Assembly: GCA_016929135.1 (NCBI GenBank)
Contig: JAFGJK010000118.1
Coordinates: 1 to 49,056, forward strand
DNA from: Spirochaetota bacterium
GTDB taxonomy: Bacteria; Spirochaetota; UBA4802; UBA5550
DNA: 49,056 nt
Reading direction: 5' to 3'
In this document: positions 40,436-48,620 of the stretch, in pieces
Layout of the letters: each line of letters opens with the position of its first letter
How positions within the stretch are numbered: position 1 is the first letter of the stretch
The notes under the pieces: generated by a model
What the model was told of the DNA's origin: nothing
Seen by the model: only the letters and a program-made list of their open reading frames with translations
Database searches by the model: none
Translations under genes and position numbers: made by a program

Positions 40436-41010
40436 CCTCGGGCGGCAGGCGCAGGCTCTTTTTCGCGCTGCCGGCCAGTTTTACGGCGCCGGAGAGCTTC
40501 CGGAAGATCGAGTCTGCCATGGAGGATGAGCGTCGGTCGCTGAAGATAGTGCGTCCTGAGCATTTTCACATCACGGTAAAGTTTCTCGGACCGGTGGAGG
40601 AACCGGTCTTCCTCCGGCTGAAGGAGGGATTCGAAAGAGCCCCCCTCCCCTTGTCCCCCATAGAATACCGGATCGCCGGAACGGGTGCCTTCCCGAGCCT
40701 TCAGCGGCCCAGCGTGCTCTGGTGCGGAATACTCACCGATATCGGCCTTCTCCGGGAGATGCAGGATTCCATCGAAAGGCTCTGCCAGCAGCTCGGCTTC
40801 GAAAGGGAGCGCCGGGCATTCACTCCCCACCTCACCATCGCCAGGGTGCGCGAAAAGGCGCGGCTCTCAGAGGGGCTCTTGGGCCTTCTGAGGAGTCACG
40901 GGGAGACCCTCTTCGCAGAATCGAGGTTCGATGGCATCGTGCTGTTCGAATCCCTCCTCACTCCCAAGGGGCCTCTGTACCGCAGGACCGCTGCGCGGGA
41001 TTTCAGGTGA
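40432..41010 (+). CDS. thpR: RNA 2',3'-cyclic phosphodiesterase (LigT/ThpR family)
   Basis: The 192-residue protein belongs to the 2H phosphoesterase family. It carries both His-x-Thr motifs, FHITVKFLG near residue 45 and FTPHLTIAR near residue 133, in the usual order and distance. The start RRLFFALP is typical. The family hydrolyses 2',3'-cyclic phosphate ends of RNA, and older work describes 2'-5' ligation. It overlaps gatC (ATGA) and is followed by a pyrK-like gene after six bases, indicating a compact operon of unrelated housekeeping functions. Confidence 0.93.
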   Translation: MTSGGRRRLFFALPASFTAPESFRKIESAMEDERRSLKIVRPEHFHITVKFLGPVEEPVFLRLKEGFERAPLPLSPIEYRIAGTGAFPSLQRPSVLWCGILTDIGLLREMQDSIERLCQQLGFERERRAFTPHLTIARVREKARLSEGLLGLLRSHGETLFAESRFDGIVLFESLLTPKGPLYRRTAARDFR

Positions 41011-41016
41011 CAGCCC

Positions 41017-41766
41017 ATGGCGCTACTGGTTGAAAGACCCCTGAGGCTGTGCAGCGCTCATTATCTGCTGAGGATCCGTCACACGATCCGGGAGTGCATG
41101 CCGGGGCAGTTCGTGAATCTCAGGGGATGGAGCGGACACGACCCCCTGCTGCGGCGCCCCTTCTCGGTATTCAACCGGGAATCGGACGTACTGGAGCTGG
41201 TCATACGGGTCGTCGGAAAGGGGACGGAGATCCTGAGCCGTATGGAACCGGGAGAGATTGACCTGCTGGGACCCATGGGGCGGGGATTCACGATAATGGA
41301 GAACAGATCGGTCCTTCTCGCCGGCGGAGGCGTCGGGAACGCGCCGCTCCACTATCTGGCGAGGATGCTGAAGGAGCGGGGGAACAGGGTCAGCTGTATA
41401 TATGGGGCCCGTTCGAGGGAGTACATCTACAGGGAAAAGGAATTCAGGGAGATCTGCGACAGTGTGATCTTCACCACCGATGACGGCAGCTTCGGGACCG
41501 CAGGGACGGTGACCGACGCGGCACGGGAGATCCTATCGCACGAGGCGTTCGACAGGATCTATTCCTGCGGCCCCACGGCGATGATGCGGTCGATGGTTGA
41601 GCTCGCGGGTTCGGCGCCGATCGAGATCTCGGTAGAGAACTATTTCGGCTGCGGCATCGGCCTCTGTATGGGGTGCACGATCGAGACGACGCAAGGGATG
41701 AAGCGGGCCTGCATCGACGGTCCGGTTTTCGACGGTTCGTCCATCAAATGGGAGAGCCTCTGCTGA
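41017..41766 (+). CDS. pyrK: Dihydroorotate dehydrogenase electron transfer subunit-like flavoprotein
   Basis: The 249-residue protein has the PyrK arrangement. First is a ferredoxin-reductase-like FAD domain with DPLLRRPFSVFN (R-x-F-S) and VVGKGTEIL. Next is an NAD-binding domain with LLAGGGVGNAPLHYLARML, IYGARS and YSCGPTAMM. A C-terminal [2Fe-2S] site in NYFGCGIGLCMGC, with a final Cys in MKRAC, completes it. It passes electrons from NADH to PyrD in pyrimidine synthesis. No pyrD lies beside it, so a related reductase role is also possible. It starts six bases after thpR, with a weak ribosome site. Confidence 0.88.
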   Translation: MALLVERPLRLCSAHYLLRIRHTIRECMPGQFVNLRGWSGHDPLLRRPFSVFNRESDVLELVIRVVGKGTEILSRMEPGEIDLLGPMGRGFTIMENRSVLLAGGGVGNAPLHYLARMLKERGNRVSCIYGARSREYIYREKEFREICDSVIFTTDDGSFGTAGTVTDAAREILSHEAFDRIYSCGPTAMMRSMVELAGSAPIEISVENYFGCGIGLCMGCTIETTQGMKRACIDGPVFDGSSIKWESLC

Positions 41767-41821
41767 GCCCGTCTCCGGTAGGCGGACGTCCCTCACACTA
41801 TAAGAATACTGGAAGAATAGC

Positions 41822-42745
41822 ATGAAGATACGATCAAGCCTTCAGAATTTTCTCATACGCTCGCTTGCGGAATCGGTCACGGTGGAGGTGATGGAGGCCA
41901 TCGTCAAGGAGCTGGTACCCGGCTACGACCTCAGAAGGAGGACCGGGTTCCCCCTGAACATCCCCATCCCGAATCGCGACGCGGCGCGTCAGATCTGTAG
42001 CGACATCATTGAGCTGAACATACTCACCCATTTCATAAGCCTGCTCATAGAGATAAACACGAACGGATACTTCGGCAGGAGGGTACGCATTTCATACCTC
42101 CGGGAGATGATAAAAGAGGTATACGAGCACGGCTTCATCTATGACAGCGTCAATAAAATCTTCGTGGAAAATCCGATTGTCCGCAGAACAAGAAACTGGG
42201 GCGTCCTGAGGAACGGACAGGAGTACGTGATCACCTTTTTGAGGCTCGACATCGTCGGGAATTCCGAGCTTGTAAGAAAATACCCGGAGGACCTGATCAA
42301 CGCCACCTATGATGACCTGCTCGGCATCGTCCAGGGGTCGATCGATGCACGAAACGGGAGAATATGGAACTGGGAGGGTGACGGTGGCCTCATTGCATTC
42401 TATTTCTCCAACAAAAACAAGCTGGCAACCCTGAGCGGCATGGAGATACTCCACGAGCTTTTCATCTATAACCAGATTAAAAACCGTCTGGAGCATCCCA
42501 TCGGCGTGCGCGCGGCAATTCACACCGGCTTCTGCAACTACACCGAGAACATCGAGGACCTTAAAAAAAACGAGGCCATCAAGACAGTCATTGACATAGA
42601 ATCGAGGTTCACCCAGCCGAATTCACTGACGATGAGCCTGAACATCCACTCATCGCTGGAGCGCGAGATGGCGAACCACTTCAACATCATCGCTGAAGAA
42701 AAGGGGACGAAGTATTTCAATTATCACCTGAAATGGGAGCAGTAA
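41822..42745 (+). CDS. Class III nucleotide cyclase-like protein (partner A of a tandem pair)
   Basis: Residues about 1-120 are a helical domain with PGYDLRRRTGFPLNIPIPN and a GRRVRISYLREMIKEV segment. I associate this layout with spirochaetal cyclases. Residues about 125-300 form a class III cyclase-like domain. The first metal Asp is in RLDIVGNSEL (Asp143). The second is in RIWNWEGDGG (Asp187), with VRAAIHTG after it. At the transition-state site, the position expected to be Asn is Asp258 while Arg262 is kept (VIDIESRF). The residue that usually sets purine choice, Lys three residues before the second Asp, is Trp184. The next gene follows immediately and encodes a second cyclase-like protein with the opposite losses. 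Confidence 0.8.
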   Translation: MKIRSSLQNFLIRSLAESVTVEVMEAIVKELVPGYDLRRRTGFPLNIPIPNRDAARQICSDIIELNILTHFISLLIEINTNGYFGRRVRISYLREMIKEVYEHGFIYDSVNKIFVENPIVRRTRNWGVLRNGQEYVITFLRLDIVGNSELVRKYPEDLINATYDDLLGIVQGSIDARNGRIWNWEGDGGLIAFYFSNKNKLATLSGMEILHELFIYNQIKNRLEHPIGVRAAIHTGFCNYTENIEDLKKNEAIKTVIDIESRFTQPNSLTMSLNIHSSLEREMANHFNIIAEEKGTKYFNYHLKWEQ

Positions 42746-43720
42746 ATGGACATCATACTATTCACGGACAACAAGGCGCTCATCAAGACCTTTACGGGTA
42801 TAAAGGGGGGGAAGGACCTCTCAATCACCGCGCACCCCCACGGCGAGCTGAAGAAGGCGCTGAAGCGCAACCCCGCCAATGTCTTCTTGTATATCGATAT
42901 GGGTTCTTTTCCCGCAAAGGAACACGGGAAAATCCTCAAATCACTGCAGAAGCCCGAGGGCTTCGCCTTCGGTGTGATCGACGGCAAGGGGAGCATCAAG
43001 GACCCGGCGGGCATTTTTCACCTGGGCGCGTCGGACTATATCGGCAAGGATCTTCTGAAGAAAGGGCTCGACGCACGAAGGATCAGGGAGGCGCTGACAT
43101 TCAGGGAGATCGCCGCCCAGGAGGAGTCGGCGGTAAAAACCGAGGCACACTACATCATCTCGGGAAAGGACTGGGGAAAAATAAAGGCCGGGAATGAATA
43201 CACCTTCTGCATGATGCTGCTGGAACTGGACAACAAGAAGGAGATGCGGCAGAGTTTCGGCGGCGAGAAGCTGAACGACATCCTGGCCTCGTTCCAGAAA
43301 TTTGTGGCAGATTCGATGGCCCCCCACAAGGGGAAGATCTGGATGTGGCAGGATTACGGCGGGCTCATCCTCTTCCCCTTCGACGGCGAATCCTGCGATG
43401 CAATCCTAGCGTGCGTCAGGCTTATGATGAACAGGAACATAATCAGCGCAGAACATTTCGATACGGACATACTCCTTTCCTACAGAATCGCAATGCACCT
43501 GGGGAATACGGTGTATAAAAAACGCGGGGATACGGGTAATATCATCTCGGACGCGATTAACTCGGTGTTCCACCTGGGGCAGAAATACGCCGATCCTGAG
43601 AGCTTTTCAATAACCAACGCACTGGCCCCCTTCATTCCCCAGGGTCTCGAAAAGCTCTTTGTGCCCGCCGGAGAATACGAGGGGAGGAAAATTCTCAGGA
43701 TGCGCCGCCCGATTTACTGA
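42746..43720 (+). CDS. Class III nucleotide cyclase-like protein (partner B) with degenerate receiver-like N-terminus
   Basis: The ATG directly follows the stop of partner A. Residues 1-110 look like a degenerate receiver (MDIILFTDNK, VFLYIDMGSF, GASDYIGKDLL), lacking the full acidic set. Residues about 150-315 form a cyclase-like domain related to partner A (GKIWMWQDYGGLILF against GRIWNWEGDGGLIAF). Here the first metal Asp (Asp162) has lost its following Gly, and the second is replaced by Tyr204. The transition-state Asn is present (Asn272 in SDAINSVFHLG), while the Arg is His276. The protein alone should not bind the two metals. With partner A it could complete a heterodimeric active site, as in animal adenylyl cyclases. 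Confidence 0.78.
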   Translation: MDIILFTDNKALIKTFTGIKGGKDLSITAHPHGELKKALKRNPANVFLYIDMGSFPAKEHGKILKSLQKPEGFAFGVIDGKGSIKDPAGIFHLGASDYIGKDLLKKGLDARRIREALTFREIAAQEESAVKTEAHYIISGKDWGKIKAGNEYTFCMMLLELDNKKEMRQSFGGEKLNDILASFQKFVADSMAPHKGKIWMWQDYGGLILFPFDGESCDAILACVRLMMNRNIISAEHFDTDILLSYRIAMHLGNTVYKKRGDTGNIISDAINSVFHLGQKYADPESFSITNALAPFIPQGLEKLFVPAGEYEGRKILRMRRPIY

Positions 43721-43729
43721 TGCATTCGA

Positions 43730-44293
43730 TCACTTAAACATCGGGGACAGCTTCTTGAATTCCGGCGTGCCGGCCCGCTCCATCAGCATGAAGGAGACTG
43801 TTTCAGCGGGATAGACAATCGCGCCGGCCCACTCCAGGGCCCGAAGTGCAGCTTCACGGTCATACGCACGCCTTGATGCAACGGCATCTCCCACCACCAC
43901 AGCGTTTTTCCCAGCCTTGAGAAGACTGAGCGCAGTCTGCAACACGCAGACATGTGTCTCAATGCCGGTGATGAGCACGGTTTGCCTATCCAGACCGTTC
44001 AGGGCGTTACAGAGTTTTTCTTCCCCGTAACAATCGAAGGAGAGCTTTTCATGGACAGCCGCGCCCCCCAGCCTCTCTGCGATCGAGGGGATGGTGGCAC
44101 CGAGTCCCTTGCGGTACTGCTCGCTCACTACTATGGGGATGCCGAAGATTTTCGCGGTTTCAATCAGTATCACACAGTTCTTCTCAACCATTTCGCGGCT
44201 TGCCTGATCCATGGCAGCGAAAAGCCGATCCTGGATATCTATAATAAGAAGTGCCGCATCATCACGCTTAAAAGAATAGTTATCGATTCCCAT
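43730..44293 (-). CDS. Isochorismatase-family cysteine hydrolase
   Basis: The 187-residue protein has the isochorismatase-like fold and its catalytic triad: Asp19 in ALLIIDIQD, Lys83 in HEKLSF and Cys116 in IETHVCVLQ, with the G-I-E-T-H-V-C motif and a preceding cis-peptide-type VLITG. Members cleave C-N or C-O bonds in nicotinamide, isochorismate and related compounds. The short form seen here is often called YcaC-like, and the substrate is unknown. The ATG at 44293 follows GGGGGGAG. The gene is convergent with the cyclase pair and divergent from the ribbon-helix-helix gene. Confidence 0.9.
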   Translation of the reverse strand: MGIDNYSFKRDDAALLIIDIQDRLFAAMDQASREMVEKNCVILIETAKIFGIPIVVSEQYRKGLGATIPSIAERLGGAAVHEKLSFDCYGEEKLCNALNGLDRQTVLITGIETHVCVLQTALSLLKAGKNAVVVGDAVASRRAYDREAALRALEWAGAIVYPAETVSFMLMERAGTPEFKKLSPMFK

Positions 44294-44390
44294 ATGCTCC
44301 CCCCTTTAAAAGGTGTCACTTCCGGGAATAATTGTCAATACTTATTGGAAGATATGGAATGACGAAATGTATGATCAGGATCGTTACATA

Positions 44391-44410
44391 TATAAACCGT
44401 TATAAACCAT
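44391..44410 (+). repeat. Tandem ten-base repeat, candidate operator
   Basis: TATAAACCGT (44391-44400) and TATAAACCAT (44401-44410) are adjacent copies differing at one base. They sit one helical turn apart, directly before the AGGAG ribosome site of the ribbon-helix-helix gene. Confidence 0.55.
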
Positions 44411-44422
44411 CAGGAGTTCATG

Positions 44423-44884
44423 ATGAGTATATCGACCACTCTCAACATTCACAAGAATACGCTCGACAGGCTCGATACAATATCCAGGCAGACGGGAAGA
44501 ACCAGGGCTTGGATTGTCTCCCATCTAATACAGAAGCAGATGAGCCGATGCGATAACTATGAATTTCGTTTCACCAGGATTGAGTATCAGCGCAAATCAG
44601 CGAAAGGCTGGCACAGGCTGCACGTCCAGTTAAGGGAAAGCGAGTATGAAGCCTGTCTTGACATGAGAAGGTTTTACAAAAAATCGGTTTCTCTTCTTTT
44701 TTCTTTAGCTATCGATATGTATTACAATGAATTATTGATTCAATCTAATAACGATAACTATTATACCTTGAACTATATAATCACGCAAGAAATCATCGAT
44801 ATGACCATCTGTTGGAGAATATACTGGGGACTACCATACGACCCGGGAGTCCTATTCACTTCCTCAAAAGATCATCACCGATAA
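44423..44884 (+). CDS. Ribbon-helix-helix (CopG/Arc-like) DNA-binding protein
   Basis: The N-terminal 45 residues form a ribbon-helix-helix: a beta strand (ISTTLNIHKNT), then LDRLDTISRQTGRTRAWIVSHLIQ split over two helices. The remaining part (about 46-153) is unusual: RIEYQRKSAKGWHRLHVQLR and YEACLDMRRFYKKSVSLLFS. It resembles a spirochaetal group of small CopG-like proteins I have seen in multiple copies per genome. The gene is clearly more AT-rich than its neighbours, which may indicate recent transfer. Two ATGs (44420, 44423) follow AGGAG; the second has better spacing. Its end overlaps the convergent PBP1A gene by 29 bases. The direct repeat just upstream is a likely autoregulatory operator. 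Confidence 0.75.
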   Translation: MSISTTLNIHKNTLDRLDTISRQTGRTRAWIVSHLIQKQMSRCDNYEFRFTRIEYQRKSAKGWHRLHVQLRESEYEACLDMRRFYKKSVSLLFSLAIDMYYNELLIQSNNDNYYTLNYIITQEIIDMTICWRIYWGLPYDPGVLFTSSKDHHR

Positions 44885-47387
44885 CATCGATGGCGGAATC
44901 CTCAGCTCCCCGTCTGATATTTGAGATGATCGATCGCTTCTGCTTCTGTGAGATATTCTCTCCAGGACCCTTCTCCGCCAGCACAACGTTATTGACCATC
45001 TTGGCGCAGAGATCGCAGGTCCTAGTGGGTACGGTACCGGGGATGAATGTCTCGCTGATCACATCCCTGCAGTTCGATGACGGCAGGAGCCCCGATTTCG
45101 CGCACACATCGTGCTCAATAAGCCCAGCATACACCGGGAACTCATGTACCGGAGTGTCCGCAAGGGCAGCCCGCATGTACTCTCCCCAGATGGGTGCCGC
45201 CACTGCTCCCCCGGACTGTCCGAGTCCCAGCGTGAGTCCGAGTCTGTCATAACCCACCCACACGCCTGTTGTCAGCTCCGGCGTGAACCCCACGAACCAG
45301 GCGTCCCGCCAGCTGTTGGTTGTCCCGGTCTTCCCCCCGGCGGGGCGTCCTGGGTTCGCGGCACCCCCGGTACCTGCAGCGATCACCGATCGCAGCAGGC
45401 TTATCATCATCTGCGCCGTTTCCGGCCGGATTATCTGGATTGTGCCGTCCCTGGTGCGCGACTCAATCTGTCGCCGAATCTCCTCTTCCTGGTTCTCAAG
45501 CGTATGTCCGTCACGATCGCGGACATAGCGGATGGCAAAGGGGATTACGTCCTTCCCTCCGTTGGCGATTATCGCGTAGGCGCGGGTCAACTCGAAGGGG
45601 GTCACGTCGATGGATCCCAGGGCAATGGAAAAATTTCTCGGTATCCTGGCCCTCGCCGTGGCCCTGTCGAATCCGAGAAGCCTGGAGTAGTACCGCATCA
45701 CCGTGTCGATTCCAAGGGCATCGGCGAGTCTCACCGAGACGATGTTGATGGAAAGGGCCAGTGCCCTGCGGAGTCGCAGGAATCCCTGGAACTCACCCTC
45801 GTAATTCTCTGGAGTCCAGTCTCCCCCCTCGTTGTCAAGGTATATTACCGGCGAATCCAGCACCGCCGTAGCTGCGGTGAACTCGCCGCTCTCGATGGCC
45901 GCCGTGTACAGGAGCGGCTTGATCGCCGAGCCTGGCTGCCTCCTGGCCTGGAATATCCTGTTCAGCTGGTTGATGCTGGAAAACTCGCTCCCTCCCACCA
46001 TGGCCTCGATGTAGCCGTTGGTATGGTTGATGGAAACGATGCACCCCTCCACCTGCTGGAAATCCTGATCCTCGAAGTACTTGACCCTGTACTCATCGAG
46101 AAAAGACGATATCGAATCGATGCCGCCGACGAAATTCAGAAGGTCCAGCTCGGTCAGGAGCTCCGACTGAAACTCGTCGTTGATCCGCTCATCGAAGCGC
46201 GATCCCCTCTTCTGGAACTCGGGGATGCCAAAGAGCAGTGAATAGAAGATCACGTCATCCTGATAGTTATCGATAATATAGTCGCTGTTCCTGAAGGCAA
46301 GCCTGGATGAATTCGTGGTCTGGTTCCTGAGGCGGCTCTTCAGTATGCGCTGCGCGGCCAGCTGCTTCTCCAGGTCCATCGTGGTATATACAAGAAGGCC
46401 CTTCTCGTACACCATCTCCTCTCCATACTTATCAACAAGGGACCGCCGTATATACTCGGTGAACCAGGGGGTCCGGTCTGTGCGGTTGCTCCAGGCGGTT
46501 GCGGTGGGTGGAACATCGCTGATCTGATGGAGATAGCGGGGCCAGAAATCAAGGTAGGCCTTCTCCGCCTCACGGGGACGCACGTACCCCAGCTCCACCA
46601 TTCTGGCCAGGACGATCTTGTGCCGGTTTATGGAGGTCTTCGGATGCCGTATCGGCGAGAACCTGTTCGGCGCCGACGGAAGCGATGCCAGCAGGGCGCA
46701 TTCCGCAAGGTTCAGATTCCATACATGCTTGTTGAAATAAAACCTGGAAGCGGATTCGACTCCGTAGGCGCCGTGCCCCAGGAATATCTGATTGAGATAC
46801 ATGCTCATGATCTCATCCTTCGTATAGCAGATCTCGATCATCAGCGCGATCACGGCCTCTTTGATCTTCCTGAATATGTTTCTGCTCCCTGAGGTGAGCA
46901 GTATCTTCGCAAGCTGCTGGGTGATGGTGGACCCCCCCTGCCGGACCCTCCCGGAGAATATATTAATGAAAAAGGCACGAACGATCCCCTTGATGCTGAC
47001 GCCGTGATGATCGTAGAAATCCTCGTCCTCTATGGAGACGAAGGCCTTCACAAGGTTCGGGGGGATGCGGTTGAGCGGCACCACCTCGCGCTTCTGCTTG
47101 AAGAGCTCAGCCACGAGGACACCGTGCTGGTCATAAATCTTCGTGGTCACGTCGGGACGGAAGTTGGCCAGGGCCCTGACCTTGTAGATGTCCATGGCCA
47201 GAATGATCCCCAGGGCGATGATGATCCCCACGCCGATGCCGATGCTGACGGCCCGGTACTCGCGAACAAACCAGAGGAGCGTCTCCGCAAGTCTCCTGAA
47301 GAATCCGACCACATCAAGGTCAAGACCGCCCCTGCCGGACCCGCCGGTCAGGGAGAACCTGGATCTCCCTCCACTATATCGAACCAT
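44856..47387 (-). CDS. Class A penicillin-binding protein (PBP1A-like)
   Basis: The 843-residue protein has an N-terminal cytoplasmic tail, one membrane helix (about 46-65) and a glycosyltransferase-51 domain. That domain carries SIEDEDFYDHHGV near residue 117, QGGSTITQQLAK, a MYLNQIFLG motif and YFNKHVWNLNLAECALLA. A transpeptidase domain follows, with the active Ser in GSAIKPL near residue 486, S-I-N in ALSINIVS and KTGTT near residue 685. It polymerises and cross-links peptidoglycan at the inner membrane. The start ATG follows GGAG. Length is at the upper end for PBP1A because of a 100-residue insertion in the middle (about 345-450). The LpoB-like lipoprotein at 34261 is a candidate activator. 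Confidence 0.95.
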   Translation of the reverse strand: MVRYSGGRSRFSLTGGSGRGGLDLDVVGFFRRLAETLLWFVREYRAVSIGIGVGIIIALGIILAMDIYKVRALANFRPDVTTKIYDQHGVLVAELFKQKREVVPLNRIPPNLVKAFVSIEDEDFYDHHGVSIKGIVRAFFINIFSGRVRQGGSTITQQLAKILLTSGSRNIFRKIKEAVIALMIEICYTKDEIMSMYLNQIFLGHGAYGVESASRFYFNKHVWNLNLAECALLASLPSAPNRFSPIRHPKTSINRHKIVLARMVELGYVRPREAEKAYLDFWPRYLHQISDVPPTATAWSNRTDRTPWFTEYIRRSLVDKYGEEMVYEKGLLVYTTMDLEKQLAAQRILKSRLRNQTTNSSRLAFRNSDYIIDNYQDDVIFYSLLFGIPEFQKRGSRFDERINDEFQSELLTELDLLNFVGGIDSISSFLDEYRVKYFEDQDFQQVEGCIVSINHTNGYIEAMVGGSEFSSINQLNRIFQARRQPGSAIKPLLYTAAIESGEFTAATAVLDSPVIYLDNEGGDWTPENYEGEFQGFLRLRRALALSINIVSVRLADALGIDTVMRYYSRLLGFDRATARARIPRNFSIALGSIDVTPFELTRAYAIIANGGKDVIPFAIRYVRDRDGHTLENQEEEIRRQIESRTRDGTIQIIRPETAQMMISLLRSVIAAGTGGAANPGRPAGGKTGTTNSWRDAWFVGFTPELTTGVWVGYDRLGLTLGLGQSGGAVAAPIWGEYMRAALADTPVHEFPVYAGLIEHDVCAKSGLLPSSNCRDVISETFIPGTVPTRTCDLCAKMVNNVVLAEKGPGENISQKQKRSIISNIRRGAEDSAIDVIGDDLLRK

Positions 47388-47421
47388 TCTGTTTCTCCGC
47401 GGGATAAATACCGGGCAGTAC

Positions 47422-47448
47422 GGGATAATTGCAAGAATAAATTATCCC
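47422..47448. promoter_or_regulatory. Inverted repeat between PBP1A and flaB genes
   Basis: GGGATAATT (47422-47430) and AATTATCCC (47440-47448) are perfect nine-base inverted repeats with a nine-base spacer. They lie about 35 bases upstream of the PBP1A start on the divergent side. The other half of this intergenic region (47510-47600) is AT-rich and likely carries the flaB promoter. Confidence 0.4.
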
Positions 47449-47624
47449 CGCGGGTCCGCCCCACATCCTCCAGGATGATGCCATCGATCGAGCAATGGCC
47501 CTTTTGCGAAAACGATAAAAATTTCATCGGGAGAGACCATGTCAATTTTCATCATAAAATAGCGATTTTGATACATATTTTATTATATTCTGCTTAATTT
47601 GCCAATAAAATGACTTATGCAGAT

Positions 47625-47707
47625 TCGGCTATCTGACGATGAAAAGACTGAAATCTCTCGATTTCAACGGGTATCAAGGATGATAGCCGAGAATTTCAAG
47701 GAGGAAG
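47625..47707 (+). promoter_or_regulatory. flaB leader: nested hairpins and CsrA-like binding sites
   Basis: TCGGCTATC (47625-47633) pairs with GATAGCCGA (47682-47690), nine base pairs. Inside it TGAAATC (47649-47655) pairs with GATTTCA (47660-47666) across a TCTC loop. GTATCAAGGATGA (47671-47683) closely resembles the CsrA consensus RUACARGGAUGU with one extra U. A second GGA-type site (TCAAGGAGGA) covers the ribosome site. Confidence 0.5.
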
Positions 47708-47711
47708 CAGA

Positions 47712-48560
47712 ATGATAATCAACCACAACGTCGCAGCACTGTTTGCGCACCGTACCTTAAAATTCCACGACTGGAGACTCACCAGTGACATCGAAAAGCT
47801 CTCTTCCGGCATGAGGATCAACAAGGCCGGCGATGACGCATCCGGTCTGGCGGTCTCGGAAAAGATGCGCTCACAGATTCAGGGCCTGCGGCAGGCCGAG
47901 AGGAACACCGAGGACGGAATGTCCATGATCCAGACGGCGGAAGGGTACCTGTCCGAAGTACACGAGATCATCCAGAGGATCAGGGTACTGGCAGTGCAGG
48001 CGGCAAACGGCATCTACACCGCCGAGGACAGGCAGCTTATCCAGGTGGAAGTGTCCGAGTTGGTGGACGAAATCGACCGCATCGCATCGCAGGCTGAATT
48101 CAACAAGATGAAGATACTCACCGGATCGTTCGCGAGGCTTCATCCCACGGCATCCATGTGGTTCCACATGGGGCCGAACATGCACCAGCGCGAGCGGGTC
48201 TTCATCGAGACCATGACCACCGCCGCGCTGGGACTGAGGAATCCCACGGTTCTCACCTTCATCTCGATCTCCACGCCCGGCAAGGCAAACGCGGTCATCG
48301 GGCTGGCAGACGAGGCGCTGAGGACCATCTCCAAGCAGCGCGCCGACCTGGGGGCGTACTACAACAGGCTGGAACACGCGGCGCGGGGCCTCATGAACGC
48401 CTACGAGAACGTGCAGGCCTCGGAGAGCCGCATACGGGATACCGACATGGCGGAACAGATGACCTCATTCGTGAGGTACCAGATCCTGACACAGGCCGCG
48501 ACCTCAATGCTCGCCCAGGCGAACACGAAGTCGCAGACCGTGTTGCAGCTTATGCGTTAG
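47712..48560 (+). CDS. flaB: Periplasmic flagellin FlaB
   Basis: The 282-residue protein is a spirochaete-type core flagellin. The conserved N-terminal segment is [20 protein letters not shown] followed by [20 protein letters not shown] and [20 protein letters not shown]. The C-terminal helix includes [20 protein letters not shown] and ends with [20 protein letters not shown] and [16 protein letters not shown] short central segment ([20 protein letters not shown]) is typical of spirochaetal FlaB and absent from exported flagellins with large variable domains. It assembles into the periplasmic filament. AGGAGG precedes ATG 47712. The leader carries CsrA-like sites, and I see no convincing sigma-28 promoter. 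Confidence 0.97.
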   Translation: MIINHNVAALFAHRTLKFHDWRLTSDIEKLSSGMRINKAGDDASGLAVSEKMRSQIQGLRQAERNTEDGMSMIQTAEGYLSEVHEIIQRIRVLAVQAANGIYTAEDRQLIQVEVSELVDEIDRIASQAEFNKMKILTGSFARLHPTASMWFHMGPNMHQRERVFIETMTTAALGLRNPTVLTFISISTPGKANAVIGLADEALRTISKQRADLGAYYNRLEHAARGLMNAYENVQASESRIRDTDMAEQMTSFVRYQILTQAATSMLAQANTKSQTVLQLMR

Positions 48561-48592
48561 ACCTGAGCCAACATCGCAGTACCATTCTGAAC

Positions 48593-48620
48593 GCCGGGCA
48601 CACGCCCGGCCTTCTTTTTT
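48593..48620 (+). terminator. Intrinsic terminator of flaB
   Basis: GCCGGGC (48593-48599) and GCCCGGC (48604-48610) form a perfect stem with an ACAC loop, followed by CTTCTTTTTT. Its T tract reaches the stop codon of the convergent downstream gene. Confidence 0.9.

Noticed and set aside
47686..47693. GCCGAGAA as a sigma-28 -10 box for flaB
   Set aside because: It is too close to the ribosome site and has no TAAA-type -35 at the right distance.
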